In this document: piece after piece, positions 13,083 through 23,545 of the stretch
Numbering within the stretch: the stretch's first letter is position 1
Layout of the letters: each line of letters starts with the position of its first letter
Origin: Amylostereum areolatum
Lineage: Eukaryota > Basidiomycota > Agaricomycetes > Russulales > Stereaceae
Reading direction: 5' to 3'
Assembly (NCBI GenBank): GCA_012932865.1
Contig: SAXG01000021.1
Span: 372,001 to 436,000 of the forward strand
Length of the DNA: 64,000 nt
Program-made: the position numbers and the translations under genes
The notes under the pieces: generated by a model
The model's database searches: none
Told to the model about the DNA's origin: nothing
Seen by the model: the letters and a program-made list of their open reading frames with translations, nothing else

Positions 13083-13103
13083 GAAGCTTGAAGCTTGAAG
13101 CCT
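13083..13103. repeat. GAAGCTT heptamer tandem repeat
   Basis: Two full copies and one partial copy of GAAGCTT in a row. A related inverted copy (AAGCTTCAAGCTT) lies near 10157-10169. A shared 13-mer in 64 kb is not significant by itself. Confidence 0.7.
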
Positions 13104-13242
13104 GACCTCGACGTCGACGATCATCGGCAATTCCATCTGCGGCACCCTCACCATCTCTCAGCTATCCCGCCATACGCCAATCCCTCAGAACATCTCACTT
13201 GCGGCCCTCTAAATATCTAGAGGATAGGACCCGGCGGACCCG

Positions 13243-13266
13243 TCCGAGTCGACGCGTCGACTCGGA
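13243..13266. repeat. 24-base perfect palindrome
   Basis: The half-site TCCGAGTCGACG is followed directly by its exact reverse complement, with no loop. It lies in a gene-free stretch. Confidence 0.9.
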
Positions 13267-15818
13267 TACCCAAACTGATCTTTCTCTACCAGTATGCAGC
13301 TCCGGGTCATCCCTTGGCATGCTCGGAGATGCTCGGTGCCTCCGTCCTGCTTCTCGACTACACGATCGACGGAGAACCCCTAGATTAGAGAGAGCACTTC
13401 TATTACGTATCCTTGAACGCGGGACGCGCAATGCTGGCAGTGGGAGTGGTAGAACTTAGAAGTCGTTGGACTCGAGCTCCTATCGATGCGAAATCTCTGA
13501 ACGCTGCCAGTGTTCTCTTTCCATCCTCTCAAGGGCCTCTCCCCATTCAGCTCTAAAAATAACTCGAAGAGCCCCACTCACATTTACGACACCTCGCTCA
13601 GCCCTGCATGGGGACAGCATCCCGGTAGTGTCGAGCCTGAAGGGCCTGGAGGTACATAACGGCATGTTCGGCCACGGTTCCGTGTATGCCCTTTTCTCCG
13701 CAAAATGCCTAACATCTAAATATTACCTCAAGACACCGGACTCTCAGGGTAAGATGCCGGAGTTTGCACCCCACTGCTCCCCGACTGTCGTCTGTCGCAT
13801 CGTGCAACCGCTCGCGCAACGCGGGCCCGCTCGTGCCGAAGTCGCATCGTTCAACACTACTTAATGCCCCCACGCAATCCCGAGCGCCCGCATGCTCATT
13901 CTGGGCTCGATGCACAACTTCGCCGTCTCCCGAGCGCTTACAATCGGCCCTCAATGCAACACACGCGCATTGCGTGCATCTCAAGCGCCGGTCCCTACTC
14001 GGCCCCCAGGTTGCAAGCAACCTTCTCACTAGATCCAACGCCCCTCCAGGCTTCAGGTGTTAGGACGCGTCCACACAGGGTCCATATCTGATGGTGGCAC
14101 GCCAGGAGATGAGCAGTGGCAACCTCCCCAGCGGGAATGTCGCCTTCCCAGGAATAGTAGGTGGCGCAAGCTGCGTCATCCTTGGTATCTCGTTCTCGCA
14201 CCGATGTGCTTGCTTAACGTTGTTGTGGACATGGTGGTGGTGGCGGCGATGGTACTCGCTCGCTACGATGTCCTCGGTCTTCCCATGTCACTCTCATAGA
14301 ACAAGGCGCTGCTGTCAAAGATCTCCACGGAGGGGTGCAAAGGCTCCTGTTCTCGGATTGTTCCAGACGCCCGGGCTCAATACTATCCTCGTATGCGAAA
14401 ACATCTTTGGCGATCCTACTCATTATTGCAGCACAACCTTCAATTCCCCGCGCAATTGGCTCCTTGATGGTGGCAGTCTTCTAGCTAAAGGGGCAGAACT
14501 GCCTCTACAATCAACGACCAACTCGCTTCCCCGCTCCCTGACACTGCACCCTACTAGTTCGTCGCTTTATAACTCTTCTCTGATTCGTCCGACGTGGTCA
14601 ATCATTCATATTCCTCCAGGTATTACCCCTTTTCCAAATGAACGGCGGAGACCGCGACGTAAATCCTGAAATGCGACCGTGCTCGAACCTGCTGCAACAA
14701 TACCCGGAATTCTGGGTTAACAGAACGCGGAGCGCTGGTGAGAATGTCCCCGAAGGTTGTTGGACTTGGCGGTTCCATCAGACGTGCAAACTTGTCGCCG
14801 CAAAGCTCCTTCAGTTAGGATCCCAGACTTGGTTCGCACAACTTCATATCAACTTCACACATCCTAATACCGATTCAGCATCCACCAGTATCCTTGCGAA
14901 GCAATCTGAAATTCGTTTGCATACATGTGCGTCCGCCCCCGGGTTTCGTTCGCTTCTTCTCTTATAATTCCTCCTCAGCTTTCGCGTCTTCTTGGGTGCA
15001 GACTATTCAAGTCTGGGAGCCTCTGCAACAGGTGCATCGGCAAATATGTAAGTCTTACATCGGGGGGATCAAGGTGCATAAACTTGATTATGTTCCCTCG
15101 CAGGCTCCCACAGGGCTCCCACTCAAGGCTCAAAGGATAGAACATCACCTGCGATGTAGCCATTGAACGTAGGACTTATACCCTTTTCACAACCAATGAA
15201 ATAGTATCTTCCAAGCGTCGCAACAACCCCTCTTACAGGATCCAGGACGTGTCGGACGAAGGGTACCACTAGCTTGTCCTTTCCGGCATACTTATCCCCC
15301 AAGCTCGCAACATTCACATCGTCGGGCCAGTGGAAACATCTGTCAACTCTTGCCTGTCCATATGTAGTATGTACGATGGGTTTCCTTTCCCTCTTGTGTT
15401 TTCGTATTCACGCGACTGTCCTAGAGTCATATGATGGCAGCCTCTTCGTTTCGACGTCAGACCTAGATGGGGGCACTGGCATCGTGCGATACGCCTCATA
15501 ACTGCTTGTCTCACTTCCTTCAACGATGTCAGGGGCGAGTCGCTTACGATCTCAACAGGATGACTATATACGCATAAGTTGGGTGGACACAACCAAACTC
15601 AAACTCAGCTGCTGCTCGAGAACTCGCTTTGAGTAGATATGTAGTCCTCCCGTTTGGAGTACGGTGTAAACTTCCAACATATACTAACGTGAACGGATGC
15701 ATGCCAAGGGGAGGCCACCAAAATGACGGTTCGATACATCATTAACACCCGGAAAACACGATATGTATGCGATAACAATAATGCATTTTACCCGCTGCCG
15801 TACCTAGCGTCCTATCTC

Positions 15819-16854
15819 TTACCTCCTTTCTTCCTTTCCCGCTTTCTCTTTCTCTTCTCTCTCCTTCTCGGCCTCCTCCTTAGCGAGTTCATGCGCTTTG
15901 TCGTTCAGACCAAGCCTGTTTCGCGCGATCTGCAGGTGCGTCAGCGTGATCCCACCATCTAAATTAACGAGGACGCACTTCGTAGACGTAGAACTGGACA
16001 CAATAGTCGGGTCAGCAACGGGCTCGGATCGAGCAGGGGGCTTAAGGCGCACGTACCTGTATTCGCATCACTACAAGTATCCAGTGAAGCGAAGACAATG
16101 CGCACGTCACGGTCAGTCGGACTATAAGAAAGAAGACGGGGCGCTCACCAAAAATGGTGTTGGTCTCGCTGTATTCCTTCGTGCAGTCCGTCCGTATCAG
16201 GGATCCGAAATTGTAGTCCTTCACGCGCTTCTCATATCTGCGGGCGCCGTGCAGAGGAAGTGAGAAGGAGAAGAGGACCGAACAAGAACGCCCGTTCAAA
16301 CGCCACGCGTGAACAGGAGAGAGCAGCTCACGCAGTCATATAATTCCGCCAGCGCTCCTTCCCTTCCTTGGACTTCATCCACTCCTCGTCGATTTTGATG
16401 AGCTTGGCGTGGTCATTCTCCGTGAGTTCTGGGAAGTCCTTCAACGCCGACTCGAAGATCTCATCGTCCAGTCTAGGATCCCATGTGCGCGCGGGATGAG
16501 GACGCCCAGCCGACGAAGACATAGTTGAACACGTACCGTGTGAGCTTCAGCTGACGTGGCGGTATCTTTTCTAACAAATTCCAGTATGTCTGTGCGGATC
16601 ATGGGGTGAGCATTCGCGCGGTATAAAGCTGGGGAACAACCCGACGCACCTGGGCATGCTCGACAGCCTTAACGGCGAACCTTCACAACACACCGCATCG
16701 ATGAATATCTTTCCTCATCCTGGTGCATGATCCCCAGGTACTCACTGCTTCTCAATCTGTCCGCGGCAAAATCAGCGCCATCAAGTTTCGACCGTCCTAC
16801 TCCACTCACATCTACGTGATTTTGAGCATTGTTGGGGTCAAATTTTCCGGCCAT
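15819..16854 (-). CDS. PBDC1: PBDC1 / YPL225W family protein
   Basis: This is a small conserved eukaryotic protein; yeast YPL225W has been linked to translation-factor (eEF1A) folding. Eight short exons join in frame: MAGKFDPNNAQNHVD, IEKQ, FAVKAVEHAQ, TYWNLLEKIPPRQLKLTR, LDDEIFESALKDFPELTEND..KWRNY-type region (WMKSKEGKERWRNYMTA), YEKRVKDYNFGSLIRTDC, VMRIQFYVYE and IARNRLGLND. The family hallmarks (F)AVKAVEHAQxYWNLL, DYNFGSLIRxDxxKxYSExNxIF and RIQFxxxEIARNR are all present. The C-terminus is a Lys/Glu-rich tail ending KEERR. The start at 16854 is chosen because the first exons then splice in phase into the conserved core. The gene appears intact and sits just downstream of the SANT gene on the same strand. 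Confidence 0.93.
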
Positions 16855-17210
16855 AGCGTAGACGGAGAGGACGTGAAAGTCGTTGTGGACAAATGCGCTG
16901 GCAAGACGAGCGAGTGTACGTGGTGAATCTTATGGTTTCGATCCTTCGAATGGCTTTCTTCAGGTTCGCATCACATGGCCGCGGATCGGCGAAAGCCGAC
17001 CTCTGGCCTCAGGCCGGCCACGCCATTGTCAACGATGTCGACGATTTTACTCGAGCCTCTTACTTTGACGTGCACAATTCACAGCAATTGGACATCGATG
17101 ACAGCAGCGCGAAGCGTTTGTGGTGTGGCGAACGAGTCCACTTCATTACACTTGTACAATGAACCTTTCGCTGGGACGAAGATAAAGGGTTTATCGCGAA
17201 CTCGGATCAT

Positions 17211-18629
17211 TTACGGCGGGTCATCGTCGTCCATATGGCTCGCTCCCTCGCCCGCACCAATCTTCACGCCAAATCGTTTGAGTTTCTCGAAATACTTTTG
17301 CACGCGGCTGGCGACTTGGCGGGGTGTCCGACGCCCTTGCATGGCTTTCGATATCTTTGCCCATCTCCCATCAAACGGTGAGCACGAATTCCTCCGCAAT
17401 GAAAAGGAGATAGCACACCTGTTTTTCTCGCCGTCCGGAATCTCCTCCAGCAGACGTTCAAGGAGATGCTGTTCTGATACTGACCAAGCTTGCTTGTACG
17501 TGTCGGGCTTCGGTTTGTTCGCATCTTTGGAACGTTTCCCAGGACGTGGATCCGGTTGTGGGTCGGGATCCAATGGGCGCTTGACCTTCGTGGGCGCAGG
17601 TTTGGCGGCAGGGTCGGCAGGCAACGGCTTCGTGGGAGCGCGCCGAGCACGGGACGGACGGGAAGGGGGCTGAGGGGCGACGTCTATGGAAGGCGTAAGG
17701 ACAGCAAATGCCGGCACAGACGATAAATCTGGTTTGGCGTCGCCGGAGTCGGTCTCGTCCAGTGCAATGTCAACTTCCCCACTTTCGTCCGGCAAGTCTC
17801 TTCTGACGAAGACCCCGGAGCATCCACGAGGAAGAGTCAGCCCTCCCTCGCCAATACGACGCGTACGCAGCTCGCGGATTTTCTGACGCTCGCGCTCCTT
17901 GCGCTGTTCTTCCGGAGTGAGTTCCTCGTCATCGGAAGGTTCGGACATATCGGCATATGCGGCAAGAACGGGGTCGAGAATGTTGCGGCGGGCATCCTTG
18001 ACAAGTTGCTGCAGGGGTGAAAGCGGCGATCGTTGATTGGTGGACGGCACAGAGCGACTTTGGTGTGTGGCGGCTAACTGAGAAGTGAAGGCACGTAGGG
18101 CGGTAGGATCTATGCGTATGGTGAGCATGAGAGGTATGAAAAGCTCCGAGGTAGCATACCTTGGCATTTGAACAAAGACCAGTCAACGGTGCGATGAACC
18201 TCAGCGACTACGTCGCCATCGTCGATGCGGAAGTCGAGCTGGTGACGGATGAGAGTGTGCCATGGGAGAGTGAGGAAAGACGTACTCGGTCGTCGAGAGT
18301 ACTGAAAAAATTCTCGGAATGATTCGCGTCGCGGCGGAGGTCTTTCAACCGTGCGATGTCGGACTGGGTGCGGGAGAGCAATGACCGCTGCGATTGTATG
18401 AATATCTCGAGAGCCTCGAGTCTAAAGGAGATATGCTCAGCGGAGGAGAAGGAGGAATGAGAACGGGAAGAGTGTACGTCTGTTGTTTGCCCATCCGGTT
18501 TGTGACATGGAGCGAGCTTTGGTGGGGGGTAAACGTAGATGAAGGCGGGACGGGTTCTGGTATTTGAGGGGCAGTCAAAAATCCAAATGACTTGCTCGCG
18601 TCTTCAGAACTGCTGTAACTCTGTGACAC
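17211..18629 (-). CDS. ZZZ3-like SANT/Myb-domain protein
   Basis: This is a likely nuclear chromatin protein. Joined exons run from MSQSYSSSEDASKSFGF through a helical segment (LEALEIFIQSQRSLLSRTQSDI, LKDLRRDANHSENFFSTLDDR), a segment LDFRIDDGDVVAEVHRTVDW, an acidic linker and a Pro-rich basic region (PGKRSKDANKPKP). The C-terminus is a SANT domain: QAWSVSEQHLLERLLEEIP, then an intron at about 17418-17369, then RWAKISKAMQGRRTPRQVAS and RVQKYFEKLKRFGVKI. This pattern matches the SANT domain of animal ZZZ3 (an ATAC subunit) and its fungal relatives, where a ZZ zinc finger often follows. The frame here stops at DDDDPP; see the finding on the sequence beyond the stop. The middle and SANT parts are solid; the N-terminal exon joins are plausible. 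Confidence 0.82.
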
Positions 18630-19124
18630 CGTGACTGGCTATCACGTGCTCGTCGTCACACCTCTCGACAACACGACGTCACCGCTCGACGCTCGCAAAG
18701 TCAAGTCGCCACTCTCCTGTCCACTCGGGATCCCACTGGAACCCATTGTCGCAGCGCCCAGTTTCCTTCCTTCATGCTAGCGCTCTCACCCATCCTGATG
18801 TTTGGGCCGAGCCCTTTGGTTGCGCCGCATTGTACCACTAAACAACAAGCGCGATATGCAGTGCCGCGCCCGGTCACCCCAACAGCGCCTCGCTCACTGC
18901 GCTGATGACGGATTCGCATAAAGGTGAGCAAGTAAATGCCAAGCCCCCTTTTCTTTACCCCCCTTTCTCCTTTCAACGTCTCTTTATCTCCCACTAAGCG
19001 GCCTGGTGTCGTCGAGTTGAACTCGTCCAATCCTTTATAAACACAGAACTCTCGCTACATAGTCTCCCTATCCTTCCCACCTGCGCCGATCCCCTCGTTC
19101 AACTCGGAAATTCACATATCAGTC
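18630..19124. other. Divergent promoter region
   Basis: This lies between the SANT gene (-) and the first HsbA gene (+). It is pyrimidine-rich near 18950-19020, as is common before strongly expressed fungal genes. Confidence 0.6.
19036..19041 (+). promoter_or_regulatory. TATA box candidate of HsbA gene 1
   Basis: TATAAA, 89 bases before the start codon at 19125, preceded by a CT-rich stretch. Position and sequence fit a fungal core promoter. Confidence 0.55.
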
Positions 19125-19740
19125 ATGTTCCGTGCTAATGTACTCGCTCTTCTTCTCGCTCTGTTCTCCTCGTTCATCCTGCTCTCGTCGTCAGGTGTGT
19201 ACTTTTTGCCGAGTTAGTTTCACGTGAGCTCATGATCTGCTCCAGCACCGGTTCGCTACACGCCAATGCGTCGTGCAACAAACGCAACACAGTGCAACAG
19301 CGATTCTTTACAACTGCTGAACGATCTCCTCACTGCGCAGAAACAAATGAACGATGTAGCTGCCAAAGCGTCAGTGCCACTTCCTGATTGTCTGATGTCC
19401 AACTGACGACGACTCTAGGGATACGTCGGAGGTTCAGACGATCCAAGGAAGCGTCCAGAATGCCATGAACAGTCTCTTCTCTATCACCAACTCGATGTCG
19501 TCCGGATCTGCCGTCGACCCTGCTGTAGGAGATGCTATGTCAGCAAACATAACTCTGGCCCGCAACACCATCGATTCAGTTATCGCGTACGTCTACCGCT
19601 TTCTTATGATACCTTTTTTAGCTCAAAGTTCTATCAGACCTGACGCCGTCACTGCGAATACCCTGAGCGATGCCGTATTCACACTTATTGATGCCATCCA
19701 GAGCGGTGACAAGGTCGTGTCGGATTGTATCGGTGCATGA
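19125..19740 (+). CDS. Hydrophobic surface binding protein A (HsbA) family, secreted, copy 1
   Basis: HsbA proteins are small secreted helical proteins that attach to hydrophobic surfaces and can recruit hydrolases such as cutinases. The first exon encodes a signal peptide (MFRANVLALLLALFSSFILL, residues 1-20). Four exons join in frame: ..SSS/APVRYTPMRRATNATQCNSD, ..LLNDLLTAQKQMNDVAAKA/DTSEVQTIQGSVQNAMNS.., ..ITLARNTIDSVIA/PDAVTANTLSDAVFTLIDAI, ending DKVVSDCIGA. Introns are about 19195-19245, 19371-19419 and 19588-19639. The total is about 155 residues, slightly short but normal for this group. A TATA box stands 89 bases upstream. A second, diverged copy follows 0.95 kb downstream on the same strand. 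Confidence 0.88.
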
Positions 19741-20686
19741 TGCATGCTTTCCGAAAGCTGATATGTTTTGTCGTGCGGCATTTCCGGGAGTCGTTGTCTG
19801 GACAACTTCATGTTCTCATAGGGTTTGGATTCGTTTGTTATAAGTTATTACATTTACTTCAACACGGTGATTGATTTGCCCCAGGCTTGCCATCCCTTCA
19901 GATGAACCAGGATGAACCCCACCAGCAGAAACACAATAGGCGTCGCCTCGTTGTAAAATGGAGGTCAGTTTCTCTAACAAACACCGACCAGCGAAGCCGG
20001 CAGTGTTTAGTCGGCCTCGTATCGGAAACTCTTGCAGCGGAGTGGAACCCGGGTTTGTGTATCGCTCTCACTCTCATCTTCCCGTCCAACAGGCTTCACC
20101 ACCTTTTCGGCTCCCTCGGGGATCGTCGCACATCTGGGTGCACTTGACATGGTACCGCATCCAATGTTGGCAGGCAGCGCATGCTGGGCACTCGGGCGAC
20201 CTACATTCTGACGACCTGCCAGTGAGGCGGTGCTCGCCAACTCTACCTTAACAACGCTCTCGTTCTGGCCTGAAGATTTCTTCCAAACTCTTCCCGCACT
20301 CCCAAGCCCTGCCTCAACAGCACCCGAACGCACACCCTTCAGACTCCAGCAACGAAGAAACTGCCCATCCCATAAGAGTTCTGTTACGGGTGCAGAAGGA
20401 ATACGAAAGGTGTCATCTATCGAATCCGTACCTCCTCGAGGACCGACGCACAACTATCGCCATGGTGAGATGCGTACCCACGGATCTAACAGACCATGAG
20501 GATAGGTGTTCCCAACACCCTGCTAAGATGGCTTCAGGTATAAAGCTGCGATGCGTATGCTCTGAGCACCATCAGTATCCCCAGCGGTCAGCCCTCTTCG
20601 ATTCCGTTGAACGGATTATCCATTCTTTCCTTGCACCCCTTCGTCTTTGATCTTCTAGCCCTTAGCCTCTTGATCTTCTACCCGTT
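19741..20686. other. Spacer between the two HsbA genes, no gene seen
   Basis: Open frames of up to 148 codons on the minus strand (20007-20453) have no recognisable content. The last 100 bases are CT-rich and probably form the promoter of HsbA copy 2. Confidence 0.5.
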
Positions 20687-21314
20687 ATGCGTTTCTTCGC
20701 CACCGTCGTTTCCGTGGTCGCTGCCAGTTGTGCTGTCTTTGTCCACGCAGGTAAGGGTTCCTTCGTAACTCGTCAATGACAGCCCCCTTCATACAGTCAC
20801 GTCTACTCCTAGCTCCCCTGCAGACCCGCCAGATTGGGAACTTGCAGTGCAACATTGCTCGTCTTCAGATCGTAACAGACCTTAGCAAGACATCTGATGC
20901 AGTCAAACAGCTGAGCACCCAAGTCACGTCTGTGAACTCTCCTTCTTCTTGTTATATTCGAGCTGATTTTATCTTTCTGCAGCGGTACCGATGCCGACAG
21001 TGTCGCCACGGCCCAGGCCGGTATTTCTGGCGCCCAGACAGCTATCGGTGGGATCGCGAAAGCCCTGTTCACGGGCCAGGCTGCTTCCGCAGACTTGCGT
21101 GACCAGGTCGCAGGTAACCTCACCAGTGCCACGACTGCTTTGAACAGCATCAGCTCGTACGTTTCCGGCCATTTTTTGTTTGTAACTTATTCATTGACGA
21201 GGATGGACTTTGATTAGGACTGACCCAACGACGAGCAGCACACTGTCGAACGCGATTTCCTTGTTGGGTGATTCCACTTCCGCTGGAGAGCAGGTGGTGG
21301 CTCAGTGCAAGTAA
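20687..21314 (+). CDS. Hydrophobic surface binding protein A (HsbA) family, secreted, copy 2
   Basis: Same family and orientation as copy 1. The signal peptide is MRFFATVVSVVAASCAVFVHA. After an intron (acceptor in CTCCTAG near 20812) the mature part reads APLQTRQIGNLQCNIARLQI, VTDLSKTSDAVKQLSTQVT, then GTDADSVATAQAGISGAQ, AIGGIAKALFTGQAASADLR, TSATTALNSISS and TDPTTSSTLSNAISLLGDST, ending EQVVAQCK. All four exons join in frame. Only the overall pattern and a few positions match copy 1, so the duplication is old or the copies were acquired separately. It would act outside the cell or in the wall. It is intact. Confidence 0.87.
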
Positions 21315-21634
21315 GGAGTTGCGGCTCGGTATGGGTTCTGTGGACACTACCTCTGTTTTTTGTAGGGCTGGATCAGTGAATGGACTTTTTACTACAGATG
21401 AACTGGCTTGCAGTTATTCCCTCACCGGTTCGGATATGTGTATGCGGATGTTATTTTTTAGGCGGGAGGACGTGAATTCGACTGTGCTGGTTTTAAGTTT
21501 GGACTGTTTGCCTTGGGGCCCGTGAAGTTTGATAGATAGCTGCCAACCGCCCGACGCCACCCCAACTCGGCTCGGGGTCTGGACTTTGAAAACTGACAAG
21601 GATGGTACAAATGTATGTATGCCAAATAACCCCT
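21315..21634. other. Convergent 3' flanks, nothing else seen
   Basis: This lies between HsbA copy 2 (+) and the Gfo/Idh/MocA gene (-). Confidence 0.6.
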
Positions 21635-22981
21635 TCAAATCTGACCCAACGCCTCTAAATCAATCAATACCCCCTTACTGTTCAGCGCGGCCTGGATAAA
21701 CGCAAGGTCTTTCAGTGCGTTGCGCGGCTTCTGCACTCCATCGTCCTGTCCTTCAACTGCCATCAGGAAACTCTTGATCTCGTCCTCTATACTCTGCGTT
21801 GCTTCATGGAAGATTTCTTCGTTCACCTCTCCTTTGGCCGATACGGTTTTGAGAACGATGCGCAAGCCTGACTTTCCTCCTTGCACGGGGGCGGGGCCGA
21901 CGGTCAGCCAACCCTTGGAGCCCGTGATGGTGTACCCGTTCCCCTCGATGTAGTCAGGAGCAGGCGACGCAAAGGTCGCCTCGAATGTACCGTGAGATCC
22001 GTCAGCGGCTTGGACGATGGCATTGATCGTGTCCAAAGGTGCGAGAATATCCTTGTTCAAAGAGACGAAGCTGGAGAGATGGGTGACAGCACTTGGAAGC
22101 ATGACGCGAAGAGCAGGCGGCAAAGTGCTAGGATAATTCGGCTCTCGTTAGCGAGCTCATCGAGAGACCGTTGTTCACAGAACTTGAACGCACCACACCA
22201 CCGTCCAGCTATCCAGATAGCGCAAAATGTGAGTGTCCTTCGTAGAAGGCACAAGTTTTTCACAACTTACCAAGAAGCCCCCTTGGTACTGGTCGATAAG
22301 AAGATATCAGACCCAATCGATACACGCAAATCAGCACACATACCTCAGGGAGTGGTCCTCCATGGGGTCTTGTAGTACTTCGAATCCGCATCGATATATA
22401 CTTTGGTCAGAGCCTTGAAAAACAGTACTTTCCCAATCTTGCTCTCCTTGATAATCTTCCCGGCTTTCTGATAGATCGGTTCCAGCTCGTAGTTCTCGGC
22501 CACGCGCCAAATGAGCCCCTTGGGTTCGTAGTCCTGTTCATACGTCTTGATCATTTCGATGGCGCTTGCGACAGTCTGGAGCGACGGGCTTCTCGCTTAG
22601 AACATGTTTTCCTGCAGCGAGCGCCTTCAGAATGACGGCAGGTTGCGCCTGTGATAGGAAGGGCTACGATGACGGAAAAGACGTCATCGCGTGCGAGGAG
22701 CGAGTCGAGGTCTGAGGAAGCGTCCCCGTCGAAGTAGACTGATGGGGCACTGGCGAGGTTCAGCATCGTTTGTGCAGCGCTTGCCAGGTCTGACGCGCTC
22801 TTCTCCGATCGAGAATAGATCGCCTTGAGGGTCTCCCCACGGCCCAGTTTCGCGATGGCCGGTAGATGGGCTGTAAGAAGGAAGGAGCTCGTCGAGTTGG
22901 CGTACCAAATGCATGGGAGCCTTGCACTCACCCTCGGTGGCGAACAAACCAGCGCCGATAAGTGCGAATCCTGAAGGACAT
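21635..22981 (-). CDS. Gfo/Idh/MocA family NAD(P)-dependent oxidoreductase, frame-broken
   Basis: This is a sugar or polyol dehydrogenase-like enzyme. The Rossmann motif is FALIGAGLFATE/AHLPAIAKLG, split by an intron at about 22930-22872. Then come SVYFDGDASSDLDSLLA, VIVALPIT, AVILKALAAGKHVLSEKP (the family lysine in SEKP), VAENYELEPIYQKAGKII and LDGGVHFAA. The C-terminal domain contains FEATFASPAPDYIEGNGY and ends VLIDLEALGQI. Introns also fit at about 22341-22284, 22264-22204 and 22180-22130. Five single-base shifts (near 22975, 22648, 22578, 22346 and 22115) are needed to read this through, each an extra base. The family assignment is firm. It could be a pseudogene or a gene with several base-call errors; the start at 22981 needs the first shift. 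Confidence 0.8.
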
Positions 22982-23545
22982 GACGAGTGGGGTGAAGATA
23001 GACAAAGTCACGATCAGTGGGATGTCGGAGGGTAAGGGGTTCTTGTAGTGCAATATTGCGGTGGATCGATGATCAAGCTCGCCAGAAATAACGTTGTCAC
23101 CTGGCCATGGTTTGAGACCGAGGATTCCTACATACCCTCGGATTAGGAAGAAAAGAACGAACAAGCGGCAGGGGACCTCCGAGCTTGTAGCGAGGCGGGG
23201 GAATATCGGGGATAGAAAGCGTACTTGGGAAGGACAGGAAATGGATGGGAAAGGGTTAGACTTGATTAGTAAACGTGAGTGACCACATGATAGTAACGAT
23301 AAAAAGTACAAGTGGATCGTCAATGCGTCGCGGTTCATAAATGTCGTAACTCAACAAAGAGAAACAAATCCGATGTCGGATTGGGGTGGGGGTGGGGGGG
23401 TTATGAGGCATAAGCAAGGCAGTGGTCATTGGATCGGGTATTAGATGGAGAGCAAGAAAGGGGGGAAGGCAAAAAGTACATACTCACAACACATATCAAC
23501 TGTATAACTTCATGAGACAGTCCACGGATCCAAGCAATGTGGTAT
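22982..23545. other. Intergenic with a G-run motif
   Basis: No gene is seen. The run GGGGTGGGGGTGGGGGGG at about 23384-23400 (+) could form a G-quadruplex. Confidence 0.5.

Larger units (their letters stand above)
9558..15818. other. 6.2 kb without a recognisable gene
   Basis: I read all frames on both strands. Open frames of 60-190 codons occur (for example + 10518-10784, + 14091-14669, - 12507-12977), but none shows a family motif, a consistent exon chain or a run of ordinary amino-acid composition. Pieces such as LHLDKVAATNIPTHQHVKGWPEGVANLLG (10965-11060, +) look protein-like and may be relics of an old gene. The stretch also holds a 24-base perfect palindrome at 13243-13266 and a short GAAGCTT tandem repeat at about 13083-13103. 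It is probably decayed or rapidly evolving DNA. Confidence 0.5.

Noticed and set aside
14091..14669. 192-codon plus-strand ORF
   Set aside because: Composition is odd (Trp, Arg and Cys runs), with no motif, no plausible neighbours and no splice chain.
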